This document shows, one piece after another, positions 12,486-24,992 of a DNA stretch of 64,000 nt. Source of the DNA: Mytilus trossulus (lineage: Eukaryota > Mollusca > Bivalvia > Mytilida > Mytilidae); NCBI RefSeq assembly GCF_036588685.1, contig NC_086376.1:16197911-16261910 (forward strand), written 5' to 3'. The translations under genes and the position numbers were made by a program. The notes under the pieces were generated by a model. That model had not been told where the DNA came from. It saw only the letters and a list, made by a program, of their open reading frames with translations, and made no database searches. Within the stretch, counting starts at the first letter, position 1. Each line of letters starts with the position of its first letter.

Positions 12486-13230
12486 CGTTTCAATTCCTCT
12501 GCGATCGTTTGCGGTATTTTCTTGAGAAAACCTATTTTCCATCATCAAAGAGAAGAAGAAACTGCTTTAAAATGATTCTTGAACGCTTCATGATTGTTAA
12601 AATAAGTTTAATTCACTCAAAAACAATTTTACAACTTGCGATGTTTAAACAGGAAGTTTCAAAAGCACGTGTAAAAGAAGAAATTAACCGGTGAGAGTGG
12701 AAATCCGTATATGACAGATATCCCTATAGTACGACTTTGAAAGTAAAACAGTTCAATCCTTTTGTAAAACAGTCTTTAATATACCTATCACATTAATGTT
12801 TGAAGGGTCTTAAGCTTATTCAAACCATATAAGTCGGTATGAAACACCAAAACGGAATGAACAATAACCGATTACGTTTTGTAGTTTACAAATTCTAAAA
12901 CTGGTTCCCGTCAAACTACAACACTTTGTTCGAGTGAAGTGGAATACAAGCAGAAACCAGTGTAAACTGGGTCCTGGCTGATTTAATACTACACAATGAT
13001 GTATAATGATAACACAAGCAGATTCCAGTTTGTATGGAAAATAGTAAATACGAAACCAAGCGCGGTAGGCAGAGAAATGTAATGAATTCAGGTCGGCAGT
13101 TATGGAACAATGACTGCGTCATTTTCCAAAAACAGTAGTATACCAGTAGTTCAAAAGTCATAAATCTATTGAGAACAAAGCCGGGTTACAACATAAAACA
13201 GAGGGAAAAACATCAACTATAATAGAAATA
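12486..13230. other. Intergenic, no gene seen
   Basis: Short frames without recognisable domains. Confidence 0.45.
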
Positions 13231-13304
13231 GTTATCAAAGGTACCAGGATTATAATTTAATACGCCAGACGCGCGTTTCGTCTACATAAGACTCATCAGT
13301 GACG
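13231..13304 (+). repeat. GACGCGCGTTTCGTC repeat, short copy
   Basis: GTTATCAAAGGTACCAGGAT, CGCCAGACGCGCGTTTCGTC and ACATAAGACTCATCAGTGAC, an invariant core shared with the copies near 24.4, 24.9 and 26.5 kb. Confidence 0.75.
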
Positions 13305-13479
13305 AAAAACATAGGATCAACAGGAACAAAAGAAACACTGAAATGCAATAAAAACAAAGGCCAACATACATAGAACGAACTATTTGAACACAACTACCAT
13401 ATTTCTGTCTCAAGCCATTGGATTGTGAATAGACATTTATTGCTGTAATGTCCGACTCTTGGAGACAAACTAGTACCAT

Positions 13480-13800
13480 AAGTGTTTTAGAACTTCTACA
13501 GCTTTTTATTGATTATAAAGTTCATCTACCGGTTATAAAGAACGAAAAAAGAAACAATTATGTAATCATTGTCCTTAAACGGCCATACAACTTATATTAA
13601 TTTATATTCACTAATACAGCCATCATATATTCTGATAGTCTTCAACTGACGGGAAATAAAAAAAACAACTACTGGGAACATATTTAATGATTACATAACA
13701 GTACAAATGACATCTTGGTGATGTAATCAGATTATAAAGGAATCTTTACAGTTTACCACATGATAGAAATATCTACTGAGTACAAGAACGTCAATATTAA
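13480..13800 (+). repeat. Long dispersed repeat, copy B, left part
   Basis: Matches copies A and C from AGAACTTCTACAG through CATACAACTTATATTAATTT to AGAACGTCAATATTAA, then is cut by the 3.66-kb TIR element. It resumes at 17462. Confidence 0.6.
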
Positions 13801-16800
13801 TAGTCTCGATAACCCAGACGCATATTTAAATATAGCGTCTGGGGTGATTAACCGGACTGGTCAGATATTTATAGGGGGCGTAACAAATAATTAAATATAG
13901 AACATATCTATAAATAGCACTTCCGGTATCCCCATTCTATTTAAAAACAATTAATGCAAACAGTAAACAGTGTAACGTTACATGTATAAAAGTTATGTGA
14001 TTATTAAAACTGACATTTTGTAGTTGACCCTATTTTGCCCAACTTGCAGATGGGCAAATTTAAAAGAACGATCGAAAACTGTAATTTATAGCGGTGGTCA
14101 TTTTTCCTGAATTTTGTGTCACATGTAAAAAAAAATAATTAAGAATTAAGACAGAATTTTTTTTCGTGGGAAAAATTTGGTTGATTATATAAAGAAACAA
14201 TGTAGCATGACTGTAGAGTGCCCTCATTATAACAAGGTCTGGATCAGCCACTGTTTGTGTATAGGGGGTATCACGCTCCGCTATGCGCTAAGAGAGCCCA
14301 GGTATCCGTATAGGTGGACCGTTGTACATAAAGCCATACAATATACCCTAATTTTCTGGTGAATTATAGTTTCTCCGACATGTATCCCGAACGGCCTATA
14401 ATCTAGGACCTCATCTTTATATTTATTGCCATTTTTTCAGTCCTGAACATTTAATACCAATATTTACCACAAGACGATAACCAAGCAACCCAAAATCAAT
14501 CTATTTTTATATTATAAAACACCACGTTTAATATTCTCTTATCTTCATACTATAAAATGCTCGATAAAATGTCATTTTTCTATATTTGTATTATATAGCA
14601 TACACTCTCTATTCTATGAAATATTTTCCACTTGACGTTATAAGCAACCAACAATTTATATTGTATCCACATTAGTTTGTATTCTTTATTTTCCCCCCTT
14701 TTTTCTTAGTTTTGTCTCGTTATTCTTATTTCTGTAAATCCTTGTTATAATTTATGCTTTCCTTTTTATATAATCTTTCAGATATCTGACGCACTTACCT
14801 AACTCGAAAAGCACACATCAAGTTACGTTTATGGAAAGAAAAACAACTCATACAAATACTGAGATTTCAATGTAGAAAATCCTCCATAACAACTTATTAC
14901 TGGCAGATTAGTGAGATCATACAATGAGCCAACTTTTTATTTACAAAATTAACTGATCTTAAAATTGCAAACGACAGAATAGTCTGAATGTTTCACAATA
15001 ATCTATATCGCCTAATCCTTTTGGGAAGAAAACATTTAGGGACCAATGTTCACACAATACCACTTTGTCAGTCTCCGTGTCCATGAGGAAATACATAAGT
15101 TAACCAGTCATTCATGAAACCCAATTTAATACTCTCTGAATACATGTATAAATCAATCACATGGAAAAGATGGAATGGGATTTGTCCCATACTGCATAAC
15201 TTGTAAAAAAAATAACTGAAAAGTGTATTCTCCTACTACAAACTATTATGCTGAGTTCACACGTAATATATTATATACGAATTTGATTCCAATATCCATC
15301 ATGTATTTAAGGGCAGCTTCACAGAAATTCTCCTGTACATGCGAACCTTTACATAAAATAAGTAGATTGGTATGATTGCTGATGAGAACAACCTAGCAAA
15401 GTTCAAATGACATGGATGTTCGCAAATATAATCACTGCTGGGCCTTCAATATTAAGAAAACTCCATACCATATAAATAACTGAGAAGGGCCAGACATGTA
15501 AATGAGATAAATTCAAACGTGAAAACTGTTAAATTTCTTATATGATTGTTGATTTTCTAAATTTCTCTGACATATCTGACAACAATGTGATTCTTGATTT
15601 TTGTTTTATTTACTTAATGACTGTCTGTGTACCTTTTTTTCGCTTTATGGTTGCTGTCAGTATAATGTTTATACTGTGATTATAATGATTGCTGGCAGCT
15701 TCAGTATTTCAAAACAAATCTTTGAATATTTTTTTCTTATAAAATTGGAGCTGTTTATGATACAATGAAAATTCAAGTATTATAGATTTTTTTTTAATTC
15801 TTCACATTTTACACATAATATCTGTGTCCAGAAATCTTCATTGGTTTGTCTACAAAAGAAAGTAAATGTTAAAATCATATTAATTTTTGGTCACCAGCAT
15901 AGCATATATGAAAAACAAAATGTTTGGAAAAAACATCATATATAAATAAACATTTTAAAATGTCTTGGTGCAAGCTGAATCCCGCTACGGCATGCAAGAT
16001 TATCTCGCTGTGTTGATGACACAACCCATTGGTAGCATTGGGTTGTTTCCTGTTCTTTTGTCGGGTTGATGTCTCTTTGACACATTCCCTGTTTGTAATC
16101 TCTATCAAAATCATGCATGAACTGTTATCATTATTGAAGGCCATACCGTTGCCTATAAGTGCTCACATCCACCTTGTTTGAACTTGGGGTGGATAACTGT
16201 TTCATTGGTATTCAAACCACATCTTCTTATTTTTATAATGTTGACCTTTTGGTACTTTTATTCTCAACTTTTGTTTAAGTCAACAGTATGTCCTCTTAAT
16301 TATGTTGATGTCTACTTTTGGTAATGTATATCACTGGGATCAGTCATCGGTTGTTGCCTCATTGAGACCTCCTTTCATTGATGCTGGATCTATTGTTTTG
16401 CATAAAATCGAATTTTCAGTGTTTTCCTCATGCCATGTTTTTATTTTAAGGTTTAGAAAGCCAATTGGTATATATTCACCGACAACATTGTATGATTTCT
16501 TTTATGATTTTTTTTTAGTATGGAAAAAATGCCTTTTAAAAGTGCAAAAAAAGTATTGTCCAGTTGACCAGTCCAGACTTTGTTTACTAACAGTATATTT
16601 AAACTACTTTTTATAACAACGTGTCCCACTTCTTCTATGTTTGTTAAAGCTAAATGCATTTGTTTAAAAAAAATCGAGCACAAATCATTTACACCGTTTG
16701 GTATATGTTCAAATTGGCATCTTCTAGATATACTTTGTTTGGTTTTCTTCTGCTAATGGTTTTGGATTGCTTTCCCTCTTTTAAATGTGTACAACATTGC

Positions 16801-17461
16801 GCATCATTCCTCCCCCTTTTTTTTTACACATATCAAAATGCGTACTCCATTATACATTGCAGACAGATACAACAAACTTATCCTGGATGAAGTTCATATT
16901 TCATAGCACTTTCAATAAAATTTATAAAGTTAAAGATAATACAAATCAACCACAAAATGTATTTATAGCGTACACACGACTGTTCGAGTGGTCCCAGTCA
17001 ATACAAAAATTGCCATTTATTATATTATTAACTGCTTGCGTAGCACGGACATACATGAAAGAATATAACTACTCAGTGTTTCAGGTTGTATTAAAATTTA
17101 TGTAACAGTTTGTGTTGTTATATTATGATTATATCTTACCAAAGTTTGATGTGCTGTTATTTTCCTATGCGGTGATGGAAGCCATGCTGTCTGGTGTTTT
17201 CCACGACTTGTATGTCGTCACAGAAAAATATAAATAGCTTTAAACAACAATCGGTACACTCGGGCTTTTCAATAGTATTATCGTAATATAATTTCTTCCG
17301 AAGTCAATAACCAACTTCTTGGTTATTCGTCTTGGACATTATCTTTAAATACAAGCTAAAAAATCCGATACTATTCCGAATGTCATAAATTACCATTTTT
17401 ATATCACTTGTCATCCAGACGCTCTACTTTGAAAAATAAAGCGGCTGGATGATCGAGACTA
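13801..17461. mobile_element. 3.66-kb TIR transposon with 9-bp target duplication
   Basis: Left end TAGTCTCGATAACCCAGACG; right end, inverted, TAGTCTCGATCATCCAGCCG. Both ends carry a subterminal hairpin CCAGACGC...GCGTCTGG. CAATATTAA flanks the element exactly on both sides (13792-13800 and 17462-17470). Copies A and C of the surrounding repeat show the empty site. Nine to ten bases fit Mutator-like or related superfamilies. No frame longer than 106 codons and no transposase motif were seen, so it is non-autonomous or decayed. It includes a mussel repeat fragment near 16055-16240. Confidence 0.8.
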
Positions 17462-18210
17462 CAATATTAATGACTTTATTTAATCTTAATTTTCAATTTA
17501 TGCAATCTTCATCTTAAATGATTGCTTAAATATGACTTGTGTTACTAGTATTCGTTCAATTTAAAGAATGTTTTAATTTTCTATCAGAAAGTAAATTGTT
17601 GTCTTTATATTCTACTAAAAGACTGTTATGCTAAAAGTCCTTCAGAAAAAAGGTTTTCTTACAAGCATAAAATAAACTAAATAATGAAGTATCAACTATC
17701 TTTGCAAATGAAATCAAGGTCAGATAATACCTGCTTGTTCATCTTAGTCACCTTACAATCATTCAATATTATTATTCAAAGTTGACCGTCTAAGAAACAA
17801 ACAAAACCAGAAAAATTTAACATTGACAAATTAAAACCATGAAAATGAGGTCACGGCCAGATGATAACTGCCATATTGGCACACAAGGACATCTTGCATT
17901 TCATACAACAAATATAGTTGACCTATTGCTTAAAGTATCTGATATAAAAATAAAACTTGGGAATCATCAACTAATGAACTGTGGTCATATGGAACCAGTC
18001 AGTCGGACATATACACCTTACAATACTGCAATACTTGTACACCAAATAAAGTAGACCTAATGCTTATAGAATCCGAGAAGCTTTAACATTGATCACTGAT
18101 CCTTGAACTGAGGTTAAGGTTAGGTCAACCCTGTCTGAAGGACATATAGCAGCAGCTAAATCATTAGGAAGAGACCAAAAAAAACTTGTATATTTTATTT
18201 TTAGTCTGAT
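17462..18210 (+). repeat. Long dispersed repeat, copy B, right part, with R4-type text
   Basis: Continues CAATATTAATGACTTTATTT as in copy A. From 17690 it carries R4-type text (CCATATTGGCACACAAGGAC, TAGTTGACCTATTGCTTAAA) shared with 2770-2900, 20580-21720 and 56240-56770. Confidence 0.6.
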
Positions 18211-18214
18211 AGTG

Positions 18215-19150
18215 TTTAAAAGAGGGACGAACGATACCAGAGGGACACTCACACTCATAAATCGAAAATGAACAGACAACGCCATGGCTAAAAATGAAAA
18301 AGACAAACAGACAAACAATAGTTCACATGACACAATATAGAAAACTAAAGAATAAACAACACAAACCCAACCAAAAACTACGGGTGATCTCAGATGCTCC
18401 GGAAGGGTAAGCAGATCCTGCTCCACATGTGGCACTCGTCATGTTGCTTAGGTAGCACTCCACAGTAAGAAAATAAAATAAAAAATGAGCCACAAAATGT
18501 TTTATCATCTCCTATTCCTGGATTTCTAATACATTAACCTTACTGTTTGTGTTGTACAGGTGCATATGTATGTAATCAGTATCCTCCATAGATTTCATTT
18601 TTCAAAGTTGAAAGGGTGAAAAATAATTCCTTTTATGTGTATCCATGGCAACATTCTGAATTTATTTACAATAAAATATTGCAAAAGGGGGGTAAACATG
18701 TCACATATCCCCCAAAAATTTGGATCAAACTAGAATGTCAATGCTTTTGAGTGATACTTTTTTAGAAACTGTTTGCATAGATCTTCCTAATGATCAAATA
18801 AAAAATGGGTGTCTTTCGCCTAATTTTTTCGTAAAATCTTATCACAAAGTTCGTGCGACTAAAAGTTGGAAAAAAACATTACAATAATTGCCGGACCAAT
18901 GTATGGTATGGGCATGCAAATACGGACTGTCATACAGAAAATAGCCTATATTACATGCATTAAATAATCTTGATGTTCATATAAACCCAATACGAAGGCT
19001 ATTTTAGTACTCAGCTATCCCACACTAGCTCTCATATTTAAAATATCCACAGGGGCCAAAATGCGAAACTACATACCTAACTGTGGAGTGCTACCTTATG
19101 TGATAACAAATCCGGTAGGTCATTTTCATGAAAAAAGAAGGGAATTGTAG
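18215..19150 (-). repeat. CCACATGTGG-type mussel interspersed repeat, copy 4, split by a TTA-flanked element
   Basis: Reverse orientation. AAAAGAGGGACGAACGATAC to TGCTCCACATGTGGCACTC and GTTGCTTA at 18450, resuming TTATGTGATAACAAATCCGG at 19096. The 123-codon frame on this strand is the recurring repeat frame and not a gene. Confidence 0.75.
18451..19095. mobile_element. 645-bp TIR element with TTA target duplication (PIF/Harbinger-type MITE candidate)
   Basis: Termini GGTAGCACTCCACAGT (18451-18466) and its inverse ACTGTGGAGTGCTACC (19080-19095). TTA flanks both sides (18448-18450, 19096-19098). The host repeat reads GTTGCTTATG without it, as in copy 2 at about 6525, so the empty site is known. 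Three-base TWA/TTA duplications are the habit of PIF/Harbinger elements. No ORF of note, so it is non-autonomous. Confidence 0.75.
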
Positions 19151-19159
19151 TTATGACGT

Positions 19160-19610
19160 AAAGAACATATCCAATATCATTTGTGAAACGATTATTCCAT
19201 AACGGTCAACCAACTCGTGATGGCGTCCGTAAAATTTACGAAAGGGTGATTTCAACTTCACCATTTTGAACTCTTGATTTAATAGTTTCAACCCTCTATC
19301 AAGAAAATCATGATAGGAAATGCAAGCACGGGAATATAGTATCAGTTGGTAGATATATACACCGTGCTGGAATTTTGCTACTTAGAAATGGAAAGTTCAC
19401 AATTGGAAAGCTGAAATCATCTCTTGTGTCGTTAAGTTTTGTTTTCAATCGACACTCATTGTCAATTTCTAGATGTAAGTCAAGATATGAGGTCGACTTA
19501 ACTGTATCTGTTGTATCCTTTATGGTTGGACCTTAAATAGAAAGATAGACCATTGCACCTTTTACTTTGGTATCTTTTGACTCTCTTTTTTGTATTTACC
19601 ACATCTTCTT
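19160..19610. other. Intergenic, no gene seen
   Basis: Plain AT-rich DNA with repeat fragments; nothing coding recognised. Confidence 0.4.
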
Positions 19611-20109
19611 ATTTTTATATAGATACCTAAAGTTAGGAAGTTTTTGTCTGTCATATCATCGTATTAGTGTTGTTGTAACTCCTAACTTTCTAACTGTTAG
19701 GAATGGAATATGAGGTTTAGATATGCAACAGCAGGTGCAATGTTCTATCTATCTATTTTAGGTGCAATGGTCTATCTTTTATATTTAATGTTCATTCTTT
19801 ATCAAAATGAAGATTTGTAATCCAGGTCCAATGGTCAATCTTTCTATATAACTGTGATATTATTTTTACATTGTATGAGTTTTTGTCAGAACTATACTGA
19901 TCTATCTCAATATTCCCATTGAATTGTTATACCTTATAAATCTGTTTGGCTACTTAAAGTTTAGAGAAAACAGTTTTACAGGAGCCTGTAATTCAGTGGA
20001 AGTCGTTTGATTTTGTGTTACATATTTGTGTTTCGTTCATTAAATTTTATATAGATAATGCCCTTAGTTATTTTCGTTTGAATTGTTTTACATTGTTATT
20101 TCGGGGCCT

Positions 20110-20250
20110 TTTATATCTGACTATGCGGTGTAGACTTTGTTCATTATTGAAGGCCGTACAGTGACCTATAGTTGTTAATTTCTCTGTCATTTGGTCTCTT
20201 GTGGAGAGTTTTCTCATTGGCAATCAATCATACCACATCTAATTTTTTTT
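20110..20250 (-). repeat. GATGTGGTATGAT-family repeat, reverse copy
   Basis: CTATGCGGTGTAGACTTTG, AAGGCCGTACAGTGACCTAT, TCTCTTGTGGAGAGTTTTCT and ATACCACATC are the reverse complement of the copy at 23205. Confidence 0.65.
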
Positions 20251-20254
20251 TATA

Positions 20255-20520
20255 TTACAGTTTTGTATTTCCATATATAAAACAATTTTGTCTGTTATAT
20301 CATTGTATTATTGTTGTTGTAACTCCTAATTTTCTAACTGTTAGGAATTGAATGTGAGGTTTAAATATGCAACATCATATATATTTTCGAAACCCCAGTC
20401 AAATATATATTATGTTGCATATTTAAACCTCATATTCAACTCCTAACAGTTAGAAAATTAGGAGTTAAAACAACACTAACACAATGATAAAACAGACAAA
20501 AAATGTGGTTAATACAAAAA
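20255..20520. mobile_element. Foldback element with about 120-bp arms
   Basis: The left arm includes GTTGTAACTCCTAATTTTC, GTTAGGAATTGAATGTGAGG and TTTAAATATGCAACAT. The right arm mirrors each of these (ATGTTGCATATTTAAACCTC, CTCCTAACAGTTAG, TTAGGAGTTAAAACAACAC). Only about ten bases separate the arms near 20385-20395. A single-arm relative lies at 19625-19740. Confidence 0.75.
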
Positions 20521-20579
20521 GAGAGTCAAAAGATACCAGAGGGGATATTATCCAACTAAGTTGAAAAAAAAGCTGATGC

Positions 20580-21810
20580 CAATAGTACACGGATGCCCCA
20601 CCTGCACTTTGATATCCTATGTTCAATAAACCGTGAATTTGTGATCAAAACTCTAATTGGCATTATAAATATAAAGACAGCTAGACATGTTCACCTTACA
20701 ATCATTCGATACGCCAAATATAGTAGACCTATGGCATACAATATGAGAAAAACAGACCAAAACACAAAAGCTTTACAATAATCATTGAACCATGAAATTA
20801 AAGTCAAGGTCACATGACACCTGCCAGTTGGAAATATCGACTAAGAGTCCTTCCATACACCAAATATACTAGACCTATTGCTTATAGTATCTGAGATATG
20901 GGCTTGACCACCAAAACTTAACCTTCTTCACTGATCCATGAAATGATGTCAAGGTCAAGTTAAAAATTCTAACAGTCATGTGGACTTTGCAAGGTACGTA
21001 CATACCAAATATAGTTACCATATTACTCATAATAAGAGAGAATTTAAAATTACAAAAAATCTTAACTTTTTTTTCAAGTAGTCACTGAACCATGAAAATG
21101 AGGTCAAGAAATTTGGACATGTGACTGACAGAAACCTCGTAACATAAGGCATCTATATACACAGTATGAATCACCTGGGTCCTCTGCCTTCTAAAATATA
21201 AAGCTTTTAAGAAGTTAGCTTTCTGCGCAGGCTCGACAAAGAATAACTTTGACCACTTCAAATCAGGACAAGGTCAGAGGACACCTGTAAGTTGGACATG
21301 TACACCTTAAAGTCCATTTTGCTCATAGTATTTTAATTATGGACTCAAAACAAAACCTTGCTCACTGATCCATGAAATGATGTCGAAGTCAAGTGAAACT
21401 GTCTGATGGGGATGAAGACATGGCACGGTACGCACATACCAAATATAGTTATCGTTTTATTTATAATAAGAAAGAAATTAACATTACAAAAAATGTTAAC
21501 TATTTTTTTAAGTATTCACTGAACTATGAACATGAGATCAAGGACAATGAACAGACAGAAACTTAATAACAAAAGGCATTTTTATACAAAATATGAAGCA
21601 TCCAGGTTTTACACCTTTTTAGATATCAAGGTTTTAAGAAGTAAACTAACACCACTGCCGGATCACTATTCATATGTCAAACTTTCTCCGGCAAAAGTAG
21701 CAGGCTCGACATAAATTACCTTAACCAAATACTTGAACCTGAAGCAGAACAGACAAACGAACGGACAAGCGGACGTACAAACGGACGCGCATAATGAACC
21801 TAAAGGAGCT
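20580..21810 (+). repeat. R4 mussel repeat, two tandem diverged copies
   Basis: The phrases CCAAATATAGTAGACCTAT, CTGATCCATGAAATGATGTC, ACCAAATATAGTTA, AAAATGAGGTCAAG and TTAAGAAGTTAGC occur in that order at 20700-21230 and again at 21240-21720. A 3' end follows with GAACAGACAAACGAACGGAC. Short frames inside are not genes. Confidence 0.7.
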
Positions 21811-22139
21811 ACAAATTCATTTTTATGGTTGGGGTGGGAGTAAAATGAAATTTAAAAAGAAAGACAGGACAGGAGTTTTGAGCCAAAAAAAAAGGCACGA
21901 TGAGACAATTTGCAGGAAAAAGGAAAGATGACAGTTAAGTTTAAAAAAGGAAGCATAAACTAATAAAATTAATAGGCAGAAAGAACATATTGAAAAAGCA
22001 AATAATGCTGGACAATTTTCTTCATCTTAGACCCCCCCCCCCCCCAACCCCCACCCTCCCAATAAAAAACAAATGGTAGTGGGGCATACAAAAAATAAAA
22101 AGACAGTGTAACATTTCTCCACAATGTGAACGAACACTT
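21811..22139. other. Intergenic with homopolymer C run
   Basis: A run of C at 22032-22045 and A-rich text. No gene. Confidence 0.5.
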
Positions 22140-23180
22140 ATTGTTGTAAAGTGCATCTGATACAGATAAATTGGTACCAGTAGTGTATTAGAACTTCTAC
22201 AGAGATAAATTAGTACCATCAGTGTAATATAACTTCTACAGATTATTAAGGATTATTTAAGTTTATCTACCAGTAAGCAAGAATGAAATGAGCAACACTT
22301 ATGTTATCATTGCCCTTAAACAGCCATACAACTAATATTAATTCATTTACAGCGATACGATTATGTAACCATTGTATTTAAACAGCCATACAATAAAGAT
22401 TAATTTATTTTCACTGATACGGTAGGCATATAATCTGAAAAAGTAATCGACTTCCAGGAAATAATCAAAAAAAATCTGGGAACATATAATGTTGGATAAA
22501 GAAGTCAAATCAATCGTTTTATATATAAAGGTTTCAAGTTGAACAGAGATCTATCTGATAGAAATATATGCCGAGTACCAGAACGTCAAAATTAACAACT
22601 TTATCTTATACAATTTGTGAATGAATACAATCTTCTTCTTAAACGAATGCTTTTATATGTCTTCTGTTATTTGTTGAATTAATGTTTTAATTTCATCATA
22701 ATTAAATTACTATATATTTATATATTCTGTTCTACGGCTTTTTATAGTTTGCATGTTCTTTAATTTTTCTAAATCTGAAGTTCATTAAATTAAATAAATA
22801 AAAAATTCCTCCCACGACACATTATCAATATTTTATAAATCACAATTTCAATAGATTAGGTTGACAATTATATAAACATCAGTGCATATGATTAAATGTG
22901 TTACCAGTTTTACCGATAATAATTGGTTTTATGTTTCAAGTTATTCAGAAAATGGTTCTACTGACGCATCACACAAACTTAATACATGCAGATATATGTA
23001 ATACCAACGATATATACAAATGAAGTCAAGATCAATTGATGTCAAATAATATATGCTTGTTCACCTTACAAACATCCATATACCAAAGTTGACCGTCTTA
23101 GAAACAGCCTTAAACAGAAAAATGACATATTGAAATATGAACCATGAAAATGATTTCAAGTTCAGATGATTTCTGCCATA
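22140..23180 (+). repeat. Long dispersed repeat, copy C, with R4-type tail
   Basis: Landmarks AGAACTTCTACAG, AAACAGCCATACAACTAAT, GAACGTCAAAATTAACAACT and AATGCTTTTATATGTCTTC align with copies A and B. From 22960 the text joins R4-type sequence (TTGTTCACCTTACAAACATC). No insertion at the site used in copy B. Confidence 0.6.
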
Positions 23181-23199
23181 TTGGCATACATTTGCATAA

Positions 23200-23420
23200 A
23201 AAAAAAGATGTGGTATGATCGCAAACGAGACAACTCTCCACAAGAGACCAAATGACACAGAAATTAACAACTATAGGTCACTGTACGGCCTTCAATGATG
23301 AGCAACGCCCATACCGCATAGTCAGCCAACGCCATGGCAAACATTAAGACAAAGACCAACAAACAACACTACAAGGTCCCACAAAATGTGAAGCATTTGG
23401 TTTCCCTACCTATAAAACAC
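23200..23420 (+). repeat. GATGTGGTATGAT-family repeat, forward copy
   Basis: AAAGATGTGGTATGATCGCA, GAGACAACTCTCCACAAG, CTATAGGTCACTGTACGGCC and ATACCGCATAGTCAGCC. Confidence 0.7.
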
Positions 23421-24060
23421 AAAGCCTTATACAACAAGTTTATGCCGCATACAGTGGATTACGGAGATATTGTATGTATGCTATTGAAAACCTATCCATG
23501 ACAAACCAAAGGAAGAAATCTGTCAATAAATAATATGTTTTTAAGAGCTTAGGGTTAGTATCGTATTATATCATGCATTGTTAAAAGTACTGCATAAAAT
23601 TACATGATCAAAATTTACATGAAACATAAGAAATATTCTGTCAATGATAACGACGTTCATATAGTACAGTTTTGTAATTATATCTTCCTAAAATAAGATA
23701 TCTATATTTGCATTGACCTTTTTTCTACAGGAAACAAAAATTGATTTGCTCATTAAATCTGTCTTTTGTTTTAGTACAAGGAATAATTGTGTGAATGGAA
23801 GAACAAATCTTATAATTGGATTTTTTTAAAATTATATAAATTTGATTGTCAAACCCCTACAGTAGCTGGATTCAGAGTGACTGAAAACCCGATTTCGAAT
23901 TGTGATAGAATTGGGTTTTTTTCTTCTAAAGATGTAAAAGGTTTTATACAGTATATGTATGATCTTGTTTGTGAGGAAGATGTTATTATAGTTGACATTT
24001 CTAAGAAACTTTTGTCTTTTCCATTGCTTTAAGTTCAATTCAGACTCATTGTTCTTTAAT
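23420..24060. other. Intergenic with one coding-like frame
   Basis: The 81-codon frame at 23787-24032 (GFRVTENPISNCDRIGFF, VCEEDVIIVDIS) has a protein-like composition. It has no start context, splice partner or recognised family, and is left unassigned. Confidence 0.3.
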
Positions 24061-24144
24061 CAAATTGCAAAGGAGTAGGACCGATAAGGGCCGATTTTGG
24101 CGTCAAATTTCAGGTTCATCTAACGAAAAATTTTGGACACTTTT

Positions 24145-24992
24145 TAAATATCAATTATTTGGTCATTTTCATAAATTTCCTGTCACAAAACTTGTGAATT
24201 TTTGAAAAACGTAGGATTTTCTTATCCCAGAAATATATTACCTTAGCTGTATTTGGCATAACTTTTTTGGAATTTTGGGTCCTCAATGCTCTTCAACTTT
24301 GTATTTATTTGGCTTTACAACTATTTGATCTGAGTGTCACTGATGGGTCTTATGTAGACGAAACGCGCGTCTGGTGTATAAAATTATAATCTTGGTACCG
24401 TTGATAACTACCGTATAGAGGGTTATTTTCGCGTGTGTAAAATTTCGCGATTTTCATTGAATAAGGTATACGAAAATTTTTGGCGGTTATTATTTTGGCG
24501 GATTCAACATTTTTAACATTACCTTTGCATGCACACTTTTAAATTGGCGGAATTTATTTTGGCGATTTTGTTCTATCCGCGAAAAAAAGCGAAAATTTAC
24601 ACCCCGCGAAAATAACCCGCTATACGGTATTTACACCACTGGGCCGATGCCACTGCTGGTGGATGTTTCGTCCCCGAGGTTATCACCAGCCAAGTAGTCA
24701 GCACTTCGGTATTGACATGAATATCAATTATGTAGTAATTTTCATAAATTTCCTGTCACAAAACTTGTGAATTTTTGAAAAACTTAGGATTTTCTTATCC
24801 CAGGAATAGGATACCATAGCTATATTTGGCACAATTTTTTTGGAATTTTGGGTCCTCCATGTTCTTCAACTTTGTATTTATTTGGCTTTACAAGTTGTCA
24901 ACTTTTTTTATCTGAGCGTCACTGATGAGTCTTATGTAGACGAAACGCGCGTCTGGCGTATAAAATTATAATCCTGGTACCGTTGATAACTA
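24145..24992 (-). repeat. GACGCGCGTTTCGTC repeat, two tandem units
   Basis: TTTCATAAATTTCCTGTCAC through AGACGAAACGCGCGTCTGG to ACCGTTGATAACTA occurs at 24166-24410 and again at 24737-24992. The first unit continues after the inserted MITE with TTTACACCACTGGGCCGATG. A third copy in the other orientation is at 26465-26615. Confidence 0.75.
24411..24627. mobile_element. 217-bp TA-flanked MITE (CCGTATAG...CTATACGG)
   Basis: CCGTATAGAGGGTTATTTTC at the left is inverted as GAAAATAACCCGCTATACGG at the right, with TA on both sides (24409-24410, 24628-24629). Rich in TTTTCGCG and TTGGCGG motifs. TA duplication fits Tc1/mariner-type mobilisation. It lies inside unit 1 of the tandem repeat, so it is younger than that unit. 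Confidence 0.8.

Noticed and set aside
18064..18435. 123-codon minus-strand frame starting MPHVEQDLLTL with hydrophobic segments
   Set aside because: The same frame appears wherever the CCACATGTGG repeat occurs (for example 2502-2768), so it reflects the repeat and not a membrane protein gene.
23787..24032. 81-codon frame with protein-like text (DRIGFFSSKDVKGFIQYMYD)
   Set aside because: No family, start context, splice partner or second copy; not enough to call a gene.
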